This document shows, piece by piece, positions 46,810-58,345 of a stretch of DNA of 64,000 nucleotides. Source of the stretch: Ursus arctos (lineage: Eukaryota; Chordata; Mammalia; Carnivora; Ursidae); NCBI RefSeq assembly GCF_023065955.2, contig NW_026622764.1:78733333-78797332 (forward strand), in the 5' to 3' direction. Numbering within the stretch: position 1 is the first letter of the stretch; every line of letters starts with the position of its first letter. The notes beneath the pieces were generated by a model that worked only from the letters and a program-made list of their open reading frames with translations, made no database searches and had not been told where the DNA came from. The position numbers were made by a program, and so were the translations under genes.

Positions 46810-47330
46810 GTAAGTACAGAACATGAGCCTGTTGGATTGGGTTTAGTGTTGCCTTAGGGTACATGTTTATTTCTTTTGCTGAAACAGATTGCATTTAAAA
46901 ACAAATGTCAAAATCTTATTAATGTGTTGCTCTGGATTTCCTCTGGGAAATTTTTACAGCTCTGTGAACTCTGTTTCTGCTCACACAGAGTTCCTTCTTG
47001 GCTGCTGCCTTGACAGAAACCGGGGAATCGTGGTAATCCCTGCTGGTTTTTCTTTTTCTCACTAGTGTGCTCTAGTACTCATGGCTGACGCGAGTCCCTG
47101 CTTGAATGTAACCAAGCTGAACTTTGACATATTAGCATGGAGGTATTGCTGTCTCTGTGGGAAATGCCTGTCTTCTTTGGGGATCAAACAATGACAAAGA
47201 TTCTGAAATACTGGAGACTTTAATTATAGAGATGAAGATTTGACTTGAGGGAGTGAGTATATCTAAAACTAGTCTTTGGATCTCCAAAAGGACTCTGCAG
47301 AAGAGAATCAGGGTTTTTTGTTTTTCTTGT
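46810..47330. other. PLEKHB2 intron 2, no repeat recognised
   Basis: Unique-looking intron sequence downstream of the ATG exon. Confidence 0.5.
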
Positions 47331-47427
47331 TTTTTTTTTTTTTTTTTTTTTAAGATTTTATTTATTTGAGAGAAGGAGAGAGAGTCAGCATGAGAGAGAG
47401 AGAGAGAGAGAATGCATGAGCAGGGGG
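47331..47427 (-). mobile_element. Truncated SINE tail
   Basis: Poly-T, then AAGATTTTATTTATTTGAGA and a GA repeat; only the 3' part of the SINE remains. Confidence 0.85.
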
Positions 47428-47575
47428 TTATGTACTTATCACAGCAGCTCTGTGAGGTAGGTGGCATTATCCTGGTTTCTAGTTGTAGAAATTGAGTTTT
47501 ACTGATATTAGGTAACTTAACACTGTGGGTGGCAAACCTGTATTCAGATTCAAGAATGTGTCATTTCAGCATTGA
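47428..47575 (-). mobile_element. MIR remnant
   Basis: CAGCTCTGTGAGGTAGGTGG ... TTAGGTAACTTAACACTGTG ... CTGTATTCAGATTCAAGAAT. Confidence 0.6.
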
Positions 47576-49154
47576 CACACTTTCTACCAGGAGGCAAGCC
47601 TTCAGCTTATTTGTCCTGTCACTAGTTGTACATTCCCAGACCTGGAGCTGAACCAGGTGTCCTTTCAAGGTGTGTGACAGTTCTGTATTCTAAGAATAGG
47701 TAGAGCAGTGTTGGCTTTAAAAAGAAAGTCCTGGCGTATTGGAGCCTAGCCCCAGTCTTTGTATAAGTTTCTATGTTTTGGGTTTTGTGATCCCATCCTT
47801 CCCTAAATTGTCAGGGGATGTGGAGAGGCTTGCTTGGACCTTGAGGATGTACCTTCCTTTCCTGGCCCTTTGGATATCCTCTGGTTTTCTCTTTAGGCTT
47901 TGTTGCACCCTTGTTTGAGGACAAGCTTTCCTTTCTCCAACATGACTCAATGTAAATGTTCTGTCAACATAAGTGAACAGGGACCATTTTGACTATTTTT
48001 TGTCTCTTCCTATCAATGCCTAACGTGATGACATACACAAAATAAATGTCTTTTAAATAAGTTGTACAGACTTTTCTAGTGTCCTGGTCCATGGCAGTCT
48101 TGAAGTGTATATTCAGAAGACTTACTCCATTTCCCCATCTTCCAGTGTGTGGGTTAATTTTCCTTTGCAAAAATCAGAACTATCCTAATAAAGTAAGAAG
48201 AGGTGAGATGTATTCTATTCTCGGGGTAGCAGAGGTACACAGATGGTTACATGTATGCAAAGCGGTCTGGAGGATTCCTTTTTTTGTCATTGCTACACTG
48301 GAGGACAGCCTAATTTGGGAATCTGTAGTCAGGGCTTTGGTGGCAGGTGAGATACTTGGGTAGAACTCCCTAATCTGGTGATTCTCCACCTATGTGTTTG
48401 GGTGGCTCTATTTTGTAGTTTTTGTACAGCTCACGGGCTGCCAATCAAATGGATGCTGATGTCACTTATTTATCAGTTTGGGACAGTGCTGTGGATGCCC
48501 ATCTTAGCAAGGAGAGTGCCTGATAGTGGTTAAAGAAATTTGGAAGGCTGATATGGTGCATATTTCGTTAACACCAGTAGTGGCTATGGGAGCATAAGGA
48601 GAGGTACATGGAGTGGGATTTGTGCACGATGGCTAGGAAGGGTGATCTACAGGAACAAAGGAAGTGGTAGGTACTGTCTGGGTGTGAGGAAGGAGCAGGG
48701 GTGACTGACTTGGCTTTTTAGTTTTCCTTTTTGGCTGACAGGGATATTTGAGTTTCATAAAGTTAAGTGTCTAGGCCAAGATTACAAATGATAGGGTGAA
48801 TTTCTTAAACTGATAGGGACGTGTGAGTAGCAGGACAGATGCACACAGGGTGGGAGTCAGTGTCCTGACTGTAGGTACACCCAGTGTCTGAACCTGCTTC
48901 TGCATCTGTCCGAGGCAGGGAGACCCTCCCACGCCATGGGCTTTAAGGGACGGTGAATGTTAGAGAAGAGTATATGTGAAAGCTCTTCGAGAAACGGGCA
49001 AACTTTTTCAAAAGAGGAGGGTGTTATTGTTCTTTGTATATAGAGACTTCACAGTCCAGTGTTCTCTGATCAGTCTAGCGAAGTTAAATACTACTGGGAA
49101 ACTGAAGATAAACTACGTGGAAAATTAAATATTAGATGTTTCATTAGCTTAAAA
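47576..49154. other. PLEKHB2 intron 2, no gene recognised
   Basis: Unique-looking. ORFs at 47964-48389 overlap on opposite strands with no domain. Confidence 0.5.
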
Positions 49155-49940
49155 TGAAGGATTTATTTATTTATTAATTTATTTATTGGTTTTTTAAATT
49201 TTTTTGAGTATAGTTGACAAAATGTTGCATTAGTTTCAGGTGTACAACTCTGTTATGCTATGCTCATCACAAGCGTAGCTGCCGTCTGTTTCCATACAGC
49301 ACTATTACAATATCATTGACTGTATTCTTATGCAGTGCCTTTTATTCCCATGACTTATTCATTTCATAACCGGAAGCCTCTATCTCCAACTACCCTTACC
49401 CTGTTTTGTCCATCCCTCCCACCCCCTCCCATCTGGCAACCTTTTATGTGTCTGTTTTTGCTTTTAATGTTTGTTTATTCTTTTTTTTTTCTTTTTTAGA
49501 TTCCACATGAGTGGAATCATATGGTATTTGTCTTTCTCGGTCTGATTTATTTCACTTAGCATAATACCTTCTAAGTCCATCCATGTCATCACAAATGGCA
49601 CAATCGCATCCTTTTTTATGACTACATAATATTGTATATAAATATCACATCTTCCTTATCCATTTGTCTATTGATGGACACTTAGCAACTTAGGTTGCTT
49701 CCATATCTTGGCTGTTGTAAATAATGCTGCATTAAACATGGTGCCTGTATGTTTTTGAATTAGTGTTTTTGTTTTCTTTGGGTAAGTAGTAGTGGAATTA
49801 TTGGACCATATGGTATTTCTATTTTTAATTTTTTGGGGAACAACCATACTGTTTTCCACAGTGGCTGACCAATTTACATTCCCACCAGCATGAGGGTTCT
49901 TTTTCTCTACATCCTCACCAACACTTGTTATCAAAATCAA
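49155..49940 (-). mobile_element. LINE-1, 3' end, antisense
   Basis: TAGTTTCAGGTGTACAACTC ... CCACCCCCTCCCATCTGGCA ... ATAATGCTGCATTAAACATG ... ATCCTCACCAACACTTGTTA: 3' UTR then the ORF2 C-terminus read backwards. Confidence 0.92.
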
Positions 49941-50211
49941 GGTCTTACGGAACTTTAAAAAAAAAATTGGGACTATTAAGTTACAGCATTCTTAGTATCT
50001 TTAGTGTAAGCGGCATGTAGCCTGGTACAAGCATGGGTGTTTGTGCCATTGGAGTCTGCTTTCGTCTCCATTTTGATGTAGTGCTCTGGGCAACTGTATG
50101 CATGTATACTTATGGGGCCAGAGGAAAGTTTCCTTTGTTTCAATTACCTGTGAACTAGAGGATAAAGTCCTTGCTTTTTTGGCTCAAAACCAACGTTTTC
50201 ATTTTTTTCAG

Positions 50212-50364
50212 GTACTATTTTGAAGCGTTGGAAGAAGAATTGGTTTGACCTGTGGTCAGATGGTCACCTGATCTATTATGATGATCAAACTCGGCAGAGT
50301 GTTGAGGATAAGGTCCATATGCCAGTGGACTGCATCAATATCCGTACCGGGCATGAGTGTCGGG
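50212..50364 (+). CDS. PLEKHB2: PLEKHB2 exon, PH domain beta1-beta4 region (residues 13-64)
   Basis: 153 bp between acceptor TTTTTTTCAG (ends 50211) and donor GTAAGT (50365), phase 1 at both ends. It encodes STILKRWKKNWFDLWSDGHL and continues through YYDDQTRQ to ...RTGHECR. The KRWKKNWFDLW stretch is the basic beta1-beta2 segment of PH domains. Lys20 in RWKKNW corresponds to the lysine I recall as essential for phosphatidylserine binding by evectin-2, and it is present. Compared with the human protein from memory there are conservative changes (SVEDK for NIEDK, MPVD for MPMD, GHEC for GQEC). Confidence 0.95.
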
Positions 50365-51290
50365 GTAAGTGAGTCTGGCTCTGTCCTCTACCCTTCCCCA
50401 TTCTTGGTGGGAGTTGAATTATCTTCCTTACTCATTTTGCCTTCATTGACAGACCAAAGAAGGGTTTTATCTTTCATCGAAGAAGGGAGGTAGCCACAGT
50501 GGGCACCCATACACTTGGATCATGAATCGTGTGGTTGGGGCAGATTAATTTTCTCATCTGAATCAGCCCCAGCAGTCCACATTCCTTGCTCTGTCATGGA
50601 GAAAGTTGTGTAGAACAACCAGAGTGCTGGGATACCCAAGAAAGAGGGAACCATCCTAGGTAGTAACAGGCATCTTATTGATGATACCACCAGTCAGTTA
50701 CTTAAAAATCCATGATGCCTGGATTTCCTCGAGTTATTCCTTATCTTCATTTTAAAGGAATAGATTTTTAATAAGTATAGACTTCTCTATTTCTAATTAA
50801 GGTATATGTAGACTTCCCTGTTTATTAGCTCTGTTTCTATTTGGAATAAAGAGTCTGTTTTAGTAAACATTGATGTTTGAAATGTCCTGCTCCTATATAA
50901 TAGTTTTCAAATTAAAGGGTTACAAATGGCATATCTCCTTGTAGTAACCATTGTTGTCGTAACGTCTTGCCCCTGCGTGTTAGTTCTTGAAACACAAGTG
51001 TCCATGGACTAGCTTTCGAAATAGCTACCTAAACCAGGCTCAAATATGGTAGACCTTATTTCTTGGTACACAGAGCTACTTTAAAAGTATGATTTTCACT
51101 TTAATATTTTCAGTTTAATATTTCAGTTTAATATTTTCAGTTTAATATTTCCTGTGAATAAAAGCCATAAGTATTCTGTTATCTGATGCTCAGTAATGCT
51201 TTTCAATGTTTGGGGCTTATTCTTCTAATATCTGGGCTGTTCTATACATCTCCGTATATGGATTGCCCTCTAGAAGGGGCCTGCTTGTTC
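50365..51290. other. PLEKHB2 intron 3, no gene recognised
   Basis: Contains a small triplication of CAGTTTAATATTT at about 51110-51150. Otherwise unique. Confidence 0.5.
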
Positions 51291-51306
51291 TTCCTGCAGG
51301 AAGTTT

Positions 51307-51497
51307 GTTTATTTAAAGTTTTTATTTATTCATTTATTTGAGAGGGAGGGAGATAGCGCATGAGTTGGGGGGGGAGGGCGGGGAAAAGCAGACTCCCCAC
51401 TGAGCAGGGAGCCTGATGGGGGCTCCATCCCAGGACCCTGAGAACGTGACCCAAGCTGAAGACAGACACTTAACTGACTGAGCCACCCAGGTGCCCC
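51307..51497 (-). mobile_element. Carnivore SINE
   Basis: TSD TCCTGCAGGAAGTTT (51292-51306) and TCCTGCAGAAAGTTT (51498-51512). Lies about 185 bp upstream of the exon at 51682. Confidence 0.95.
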
Positions 51498-51681
51498 TCC
51501 TGCAGAAAGTTTAATTGAAACAGAGTTGTGATTTATGTGCTTGGTTCTGTAGAGCAGGACAAAGATGTTTTGTTATTTAAATGTTCTGAAATCCTGGTCC
51601 TTTGCTTATCTGAGCTGTTAGGTAAGAATGAGTCCTTAAAAAATCATATAAATATTCCATTATTCTACTTATTTTTCACAG

Positions 51682-51784
51682 ATATTCAGCCTCCAGATGG
51701 GAAGCCAAAAGACTGTATGCTACAGATTGTTTGCCGAGATGGGAAAACTGTCAGTCTTTGTGCAGAAAGCACAGATGATTGTTT
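51682..51784 (+). CDS. PLEKHB2: PLEKHB2 exon, PH domain middle (residues 64-98)
   Basis: 103 bp between acceptor TATTTTTCACAG (ends 51681) and donor GTAAGT (51785). It enters in phase 1, completing an Asp codon, and leaves with two bases of a Leu codon. It encodes IQPPDGKPKDCMLQIVCRDG and continues KTVSLCAESTDDC. This is the beta5-beta7 part of the PH domain before the C-terminal helix. No frame damage. Confidence 0.95.
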
Positions 51785-52097
51785 GTAAGTTTTGGGTTTT
51801 TATGTGTTTAATTTAAAAAGTGTTGTGTTTTAATTTCCAGTTATCAGCAAGGGAAAAGAATGAGAATGGAGTTTTCCTTCAGGCAGCAGAATAAGTGACT
51901 CCAGAGGATGTGTGAAACAAATATAGCAGGGCCTTATTCCATGCCTAATAACCCTTGTCCTAGTTTCTGTTTCTCCAGAGCTGTGGAGGCAAGATCCCAT
52001 TATATTGGGAGTGACAAAGTATTAGTATATAGCCACTTTGCACTCTTTTTCATTACTAGATGTACACTGGGTAATGGGCATAGTTGAATGGGTTCTT

Positions 52098-52302
52098 TTT
52101 TTTTTTTTTTTTTAAAGATTTTATTTATTTATTCGACAGAGATAGAGACAGCCAGCGAGAGAGGGAACACAAGCAGGGGGAGTGGGAGAGGAAGAAGCAG
52201 GCTCATAGCAGAAGAGCCTGATGTGGGGCTCGATCCCAGATCGCCGGGATCACGCCCTGAGCCGAAGGCAGACGCTTAACCGCTGTGCCACCCAGGCGCC
52301 CC
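52098..52302 (-). mobile_element. Young carnivore SINE, exact 14-bp TSD
   Basis: TTGAATGGGTTCTT at 52084-52097 and 52303-52316. Confidence 0.97.
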
Positions 52303-52536
52303 TTGAATGGGTTCTTAAATCTTGTTCTTTTTATGTAAATTTCTTTTAAAGGAGCACTGACATCTCTATTACGCAGTCTTTTCCTTCCCTTGGTGGTTCT
52401 TGCTCCATTTGCTGTCTCTGAAGAAGGGATGTAGAGCCACAAGAAAGCCAAGCTTTATCACTTCACACCTGTTAACATTGGCGGTGAAGTTGGATCAGAA
52501 TCTTGAAGACACTGATGAAATACAATTTGGAGGTGG

Positions 52537-52732
52537 GGGGGGTGCCTGGGTGACTTAGTCGGTTAAGCATCTGACTTTTGATTTCGGCTAAGGTCATGAT
52601 CTCAGGGTCATGAGATCGAGCCCTGCATTGGGCTCCACATTGGGCATGGAGCCTGCATAAGATTTTCTCTCTCCCCCTCTCTCTGCCCAAGCACAAGCAC
52701 GCTCCCTCTCTCTCTCTCTCAAAAAAAAAAAA
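52537..52732 (+). mobile_element. Carnivore SINE
   Basis: GGGGTGCCTGGGTGACTTAG. Flanks AATTTGGAGGTGGGG / AAATTGGGAGGGGAA. Confidence 0.94.
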
Positions 52733-53129
52733 ATTGGGAGGGGAAGAATTTTTTTTTCCTGGCCGCTCTGTACCACTCTTATGAGAACTCTGGACGTTGT
52801 AAGAATTCAGTAACAGATTATTGTAATATTCATTTATAGTAAAACATTTATATGTAGGTGACTGTATTCTTACAGTCCAGGTCAGTTTGTCAGGGTGCCT
52901 TCTGCACATTTCACATATATGTTTATCTTCAGTATACACGTTTGTTCCATGCTAAACTCACAGAGTTTATTTTAAATCCCATATATAGCTGCTTTTTTAC
53001 ACTGTTCTGATTTATATCAGTGAATCTTAAATGATACTTTCTGGAAGAGATACAGCTTTCCTATAGACTGATGGAGAAATGACTACATGTAAAGCCAGTT
53101 TGGTACTTTTTAATAAACTGGACCTATAT

Positions 53130-53290
53130 TATTACTACTTAACTATTTAAACATGTATATTGAACATTTACTTGGCACTAGGCACTATGTTAACTGCTTT
53201 ATATATGCTACTTAATCCTCACCATATCTTATAAGGTAGGTGCTGTTCTTGTCATGAAAAACTTAGGCTTAGTGAGGTTAAGTAACTTCC
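53130..53290 (-). mobile_element. MIR remnant, left part (split)
   Basis: TTACTTGGCACTAGGCACTA ... TCTTATAAGGTAGGTGCTGT ... GTGAGGTTAAGTAACTTCC. Continues at 53940. Confidence 0.8.
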
Positions 53291-53939
53291 TATACCAGTT
53301 TATTTTTTCTTTCTTTTCTTCTTTTTTTTTTCTTTAAAAGATTTTTTTTTATTTGACAGAGGAGAGAGAAAGAGCACAAGTAGGGGGAATGGCAGAGGGT
53401 GAGGGAGAAGCAGCCTTCCTGTTGAGCAGGGAGCCCGATGTGGGGTTTGATCCCAGGACCCTGAGATCATGACCTGAGCCGAAAGCAGATGCTTAACCGA
53501 CTGAGCTACCCAGGCACCCCCATATATCACTTTTTTAATGCTTCTGTAATAAATTACCCTGAGTTTACTGGCTTCAAACAATACAAATTTATGATTGCAT
53601 TTCTGAAGGTCAGGAGTCCAACACTGGGTCTTACAGTGTCGGCAGGCTCTAGGGGAGAATCTGTTTGCTTGTCTTTTAAGCTTCTAGAAGCTTCCTGGTT
53701 TTTTGGCTTCTGGGCCATGCCCTTTTCTTGCAGTCATCTTTTTGGTTCTCTGTAGGTGGGGAAGGTTATATGCTTTTAAGGACTTAATGAATAGTTTGGG
53801 CCAACCTGGGTAATCCAGGATAATCTTCCCATCTCAAGGGTTCTTAACCTTAATTACAGCTGTAGAGTCCCTTTTGCCCAGTGAGGTAACATTCACAGGT
53901 TTTCAGGATTAGTATGTGGGCATCATTCTGCCTACCACA
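53291..53939 (-). mobile_element. MLT1-like LTR inserted in MIR, itself carrying a SINE
   Basis: Antisense LTR (GCTTCTGTAATAAATTACCC ... TCTAGGGGAGAATCTGTTTG ... GGTAATCCAGGATAATCTTC ... CATTCTGCCTACCACA). Flanked by 5-bp CTTCC copies (53286-53290 and 53940-53944), the TSD size of MaLR elements. Confidence 0.85.
53306..53519 (-). mobile_element. Carnivore SINE nested in the MLT1-like LTR
   Basis: Poly-T then AAAGATTTTTTTTTATTTGA to GAGCTACCCAGGCACCCC. Flanks TATACCAG / TATATCAC. Confidence 0.9.
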
Positions 53940-54030
53940 CTTCCCAAGATTTTAGAGCTAGTAGACTAGACTCAGGATTTGAACCTTTGTCTCCAGAGAC
54001 CTTTGTTCCTAACTGCTCTGCTCTATTATA
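53940..54030 (-). mobile_element. MIR remnant, right part (split)
   Basis: CTTCCCAAGATTTTAGAGCT ... GACTCAGGATTTGAACCTTT continues the MIR interrupted at 53290. Confidence 0.8.
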
Positions 54031-54089
54031 CACTGAGGTGTCACATGGAATGTTTTTTTAAGTAGTGGCAAAAATATCTGGAACTAGCA

Positions 54090-54262
54090 GTAATTAGACC
54101 AATGATGTTTATGATCTCAGTAAATGTGAACTGTTTAAATTCCCCTTAAAAAGAATAAGATCTGAGATTGGGTAAAAAATACAGTTTAAGTATATAGTCT
54201 GTTAACAAGAAGCACACTTGAAATAAAATGACTCAGAAAGGTAAAAAAGTAAAGAATGGGAG
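54090..54262 (+). mobile_element. Possible old LINE fragment
   Basis: AAATGTGAACTGTTTAAATT ... GTTAACAAGAAGCACACTTG resembles early LINE ORF sequence. Weak. Confidence 0.35.
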
Positions 54263-54263
54263 A

Positions 54264-54923
54264 CTACTGGTTTCCCATGGCTGCCACAAACTGGGTGCCT
54301 TAAAACAACAAATGTATTCTGTCACAGTTCTGGAAGCTAGGAGTCTGAGCTCAGCATGTCAGGAGAGCTATGCTCCCTCTGAGACTCCTGAGTAAAATCC
54401 TTCCTTACTTCTTCCTAGTTTGGGTTGTGGCTGGTGATCCTTGGCATTCTTTGGCTTGCCACTGCATTGGTCCAGTCTCTACCTCTCTTGTAACAAGGCA
54501 TTCTCCCTGTGTGTCTGTATCCAGATATTCTCTTATAAGGACACCAACTGTATTAGAGGAAGGATCCACATGAATTCAGTATGATCTCATCTTGAGTCCA
54601 TCTGTAAAGACCGACCTTCCTTCCTTCCTTCCTTCTTCTTTTTTTTAAATACTTCTTTATTTTAGAGAGCAGAAAAGAGAGAATGAACATATGCCTGGGA
54701 AGGGACAGAGGGACAGGGAGAGAGTGTCTTAAGCAGACACTGTGCTGAGCACGGAGTCGTAAATGGAGTTTGATCTCATGACCCTGAGATCACGACCTTA
54801 GCTGAACACTTAACCGACTATGCCACCCAGGTGCTCCAAGACCTTATTTCTAAATAAGTCAAAGGTACTGGGGATTAGGACTTCAACTTATTTTTTGGCA
54901 GAGGACAGAATTCAACCCATAAC
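54264..54923 (-). mobile_element. MLT1-like LTR, antisense, split by a SINE
   Basis: GGTTTCCCATGGCTGCCACA ... GTGCCTTAAAACAACAAATG ... ATTCTCTTATAAGGACACCA ... CAGAATTCAACCCATAAC is the reverse of the MaLR LTR order. The SINE occupies about 54617-54837. Confidence 0.85.
54617..54837 (-). mobile_element. Carnivore SINE with (CCTT)n flank
   Basis: CCTTCCTTCCTTCC then poly-T, SINE body, ending TGCCACCCAGGTGCTCC. Inserted in the MLT1-like LTR. Confidence 0.92.
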
Positions 54924-54925
54924 TG

Positions 54926-56184
54926 AGTCCTTTGAATAAAAATGGTGAAATGAAGGGGAAACCTTTTAGCAGTAACAGCCAAATTAAGAATTTAGCTTCC
55001 AGCACCAGCTACAAAGAATAATGGCCAAGAAAAGAGATTGTGTTGAGATGTTTCACTGTCTTTACCTCCACGGCTCCCAGAAGCAGTAACAAGAGGAGTT
55101 AGTTAAGTCTTGCGAATTTTCGGTAATACTCTACAGTCTGGAAGGATGTTGATTAAAGGAGTAAGGTACTTTTTGGGAAAGCTAAGGAAAAACCCTTGAG
55201 AATATGATATCCTTGGGACCTCAGTGGAGAGTGGAAGGTTCCCACCAGGGCTTGTCATTCCAGAGCCACTGGAAGACTTCAAAGCTCACAGGAGTAGGAT
55301 AATTCTGTGGCTGATGAAGTGAGCCCTAGCATGAGACATTCAAAAGAATATGCTCAGGCGAGTGTAGAAGCCAGATTTTTCAAAAAGGACTTATTCAGTG
55401 ACACAAGAAATTTTCTTCTCTCCCACCATTATTCTCTGATTACAGAAAAATGATTGAGGGTAACACCTAGTCATCACACTTTTGCTGGGATAGAGTGAGG
55501 TGGGGCTACCAGTAGATGTCAGATTAGGTAGGAAGGGTGTCAAGAAGAAATAACATACTATATGAGAGCAAATAGAAGTTTTAGGTATCATTTTGCAGTT
55601 CATTGAGAGCCGGATGCAAAGAAATGGTGTGGCAAATATACTGTAAAGGAAAAATAAGAAGGAAAATGTAATAAGCCTCAGAAAAAGCTCCTCATCTGTA
55701 GGGAGTGAAAACCCATGAAACAGAATCGGATTTTCCAGGAATGCTTTCCAGGCTACCATATTTAAAATTATAACCTCCCCTTGCATCATACATATACACA
55801 CATAACTTAACCAGCTGTTTGTTTACATCGTTTGTCTCTTTTTATTAGAATAGAAACTGCGTGGGAGAGGGAATTTATGTTTCTTCTGTGCCCTTTTGCA
55901 TCTGTGTAACCAAGGTCTGTCATAGGGTATATCTGCCATTCATTTTGTAATCTAATGTAAAGGGGCAAATTTTGGCTTCCTTCCCTGGAGTACAAGCCCA
56001 ACTAAAAAAATGAATCACTGGTGTGAGAAAAAGACTTGAGAATACTCTCAGGGAAAGCAGGGGGAAAAGATTAAAGAATTTAGAGAAAAGATCAGAATTA
56101 TGTTAGAAAGACTAAAAGAGTTTATCAGGAAGATTATTGATGTCTGGAAAATACAGAACCCAAGAAGGTAGTTAAGAAAATCAG
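54926..56184. other. PLEKHB2 intron 4, no gene recognised
   Basis: The 136-aa minus ORF at 55391-55801 has no recognisable motif and no splice or promoter context. AT-rich intron. Confidence 0.5.
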
Positions 56185-56290
56185 TGCAATATTGCATGGT
56201 GCACTGGGTGTTATATGCAAATAATCATGGAACATTACATCAAAAACTAAGGATATACTGTATGGTGACTAACATAACATAATAAAAAAT
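56185..56290 (+). mobile_element. Very short LINE-1 3' end
   Basis: TTGCATGGTGCACTGGGTGT ... GTATGGTGACTAACATAACA, only about 105 bp of 3' UTR. Flanks AATCAGTGCAA / ATTCAGTACAA. Confidence 0.9.
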
Positions 56291-56666
56291 TATTATAAAA
56301 AAATTCAGTACAAGAAAAATTTTCTGAAATAATAGAACTGAATTAGACCAAAGTCCATAATAGACTCTCCTACCTGGCAATATTAAATCCACATACAGTG
56401 TATGAACAATTCAAATAGGATATGACAGCATGTAAACTGCTGTAGCAAAATGAATGACAGTAGTAAACTGCTTATAAATCTTTTGGGGGCATTTTGCAAC
56501 TTGACTGCGTTCATTAGAAAACCAGAGTGTTTGAAAATAGCTTAGTTTGAAAATAGCTTAACAAAGCTTTTAACTCAAGGTGGTAATGAAATGACAATAC
56601 AACAGAAAAGGAACTGATACAGATAAGAGCAGAAGGATAGCGAGTCATTAAGAAAGGTGAGGGGAT

Positions 56667-58345
56667 TTCAAAGAACTGGAACAAATAGTCCTTAAATTTG
56701 TATGGAAACAGAAAAGACCCCGAATCTCCAAGGAACTGTCGAAAAGGAAAAACAAAGCTGGGGGCATCACAGTGCCAGATTTCGAGCTGTACTACAAAGC
56801 TGTGATCACAAAGACAGCATGGTACTGGCACAAAAACAGACACATAGACCAATGGAACAGAATAGAGAGCCCAGAAATGGACCCTCGGCTCTTTGGGCAA
56901 CTAATATTTGATAAAGCAGGAAAAAACATCCGGTGGGAAAAAGACAGTCTCTTCAATAAATGGTGCTGGGAAAATTGGACAGCTACATGCAAAAGAATGA
57001 AACTTGACCACTTTCTCACACCATACACAAAAATAAACTCCAAATGGATGAAAGACCTCGATGTGAGACAGGAATCCCATCAAAATTCTAGAGAACATAG
57101 ACAGCAACCTCTACGACATTGGCCAAAGCAACCTTTTTCATGACACATCCCCAAAGGCAAGAGAAACAAAAGATAAAATGAATTTATGGGACTTCATCAA
57201 GATTAAAAGTTTCTGCACAGCCAAGGAAACAGTCCGAAAAACTAAGAGGCAGCCCACGGAATGGGAGAAGATATTTGCAAATGACACTACAGATAAAGGA
57301 CTGGTATCCAAGATCTACAAAGAACTTCTCAAACTCAATACACGAGAAACAAATAAACAAATCAAAAAATGGGCAGAAGATATGAACAGACACTTTTCCA
57401 ATGAAGACATACAAATGGCTAACAGACACATGAAAAAATGTTCAAAATCATTAGCCATCAAGGAAATTCAAATCAAAACCACACTGAGATACCACCTTAC
57501 GCCAGTTAGAATGGCAAAAATAGACAAGGCAAGAAACAACAATTGTTGGAGAGGATGTGGAGAAAGGGGATCCCTCCTACATTGTTGGTGGGAATGCAAG
57601 TTGGTACAGCCACTCTGGAAAACAGTGTGGAGGTCCCTTAAAAAGTTAAAAAGTGAGCTACCCTATGATCCAGCCATTGCACTACTGGGTGTTTACCCCA
57701 AAGATACAGACATAGTGAAGAGAAGGGCCATATGCACCCCAATGTTCATAGCAGCAATGACCACAATAGCTAAATCGTGGAAGGAGCTGAGATGCCCTTC
57801 AACAGATGACTGGATTAAGAAGTTGTGGTCCATATATACGATGGAATATTACTCAGCTATCAGAAAGAACGAGTTCTCAACATTTGCTGCAACATGGACG
57901 GCACTGGAGGAGATAATGCTAAGTGAAATAAGTCAAGCAGAGAAAGACAACTATCATATGATTTCTCTCATCTATGGAACATAAGAACTAGAATGATTGG
58001 TAGGGGAAGAAAGGGATAAAGAAAGAGGGGGTAATCAGAAGGGGGAATGAAACATGAGAGACTATGGACTATGAGAAACAAACTGAGGGCCTCAGAGGGG
58101 AGGGGGGTGGGGGAATGGGATAGACCGGTGATGGGTAGTAAGGAGGGCACGTATTGCATGGTGCACTGGGTGTTATACACAACTAATGAATCATCGAGCC
58201 TTACATCGGAAACCGGGGATGTACTGTATGGTGACTAACATAATATAATAAAAAATCATTAAAAAAAATAGAATTTGTAATGGAAAGCATCATTATTTTT
58301 TATCTTAAGATAGAAATACATTAAATGTTTCACTATAAAAAAAAA
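56667..58345 (+). mobile_element. 5'-truncated LINE-1 with probable 3' transduction; exact 17-bp TSD
   Basis: TSD AAGAAAGGTGAGGGGAT at 56650-56666 and 58346-58362. The body starts inside ORF2 (AAGAACTGGAACAAATAGTC), runs through the ORF2 C-terminus and a 3' UTR ending AATATAATAAAAAATCATT plus A8 (about 58269). About 65 bp of non-LINE sequence and a second poly-A (58336-58347) follow before the TSD. The young look and exact TSD indicate a fairly recent insertion. Confidence 0.95.
56702..57984 (+). pseudogene. LINE-1 ORF2 C-terminal remnant (frameshifted)
   Basis: Two consecutive ORFs (56772-57143 and 57178-57984) encode successive parts of the ORF2p C-terminus, with a single-base frame change near 57.08 kb. 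Visible are NKWCWENW, the zinc-knuckle-like CX3CX7HX4C motif (Cys pair and His within about 57544-57598: CWRGC ... HCWWEC), and the YYSAIRKNE and [10 protein letters not shown] landmarks near the end. Endonuclease and reverse-transcriptase domains are absent because the insertion is 5' truncated, so it cannot move itself. Confidence 0.95.

Noticed and set aside
57178..57984. 268-aa ORF as a host gene
   Set aside because: It is the C-terminal part of LINE-1 ORF2 in a 5'-truncated, frameshifted insertion.
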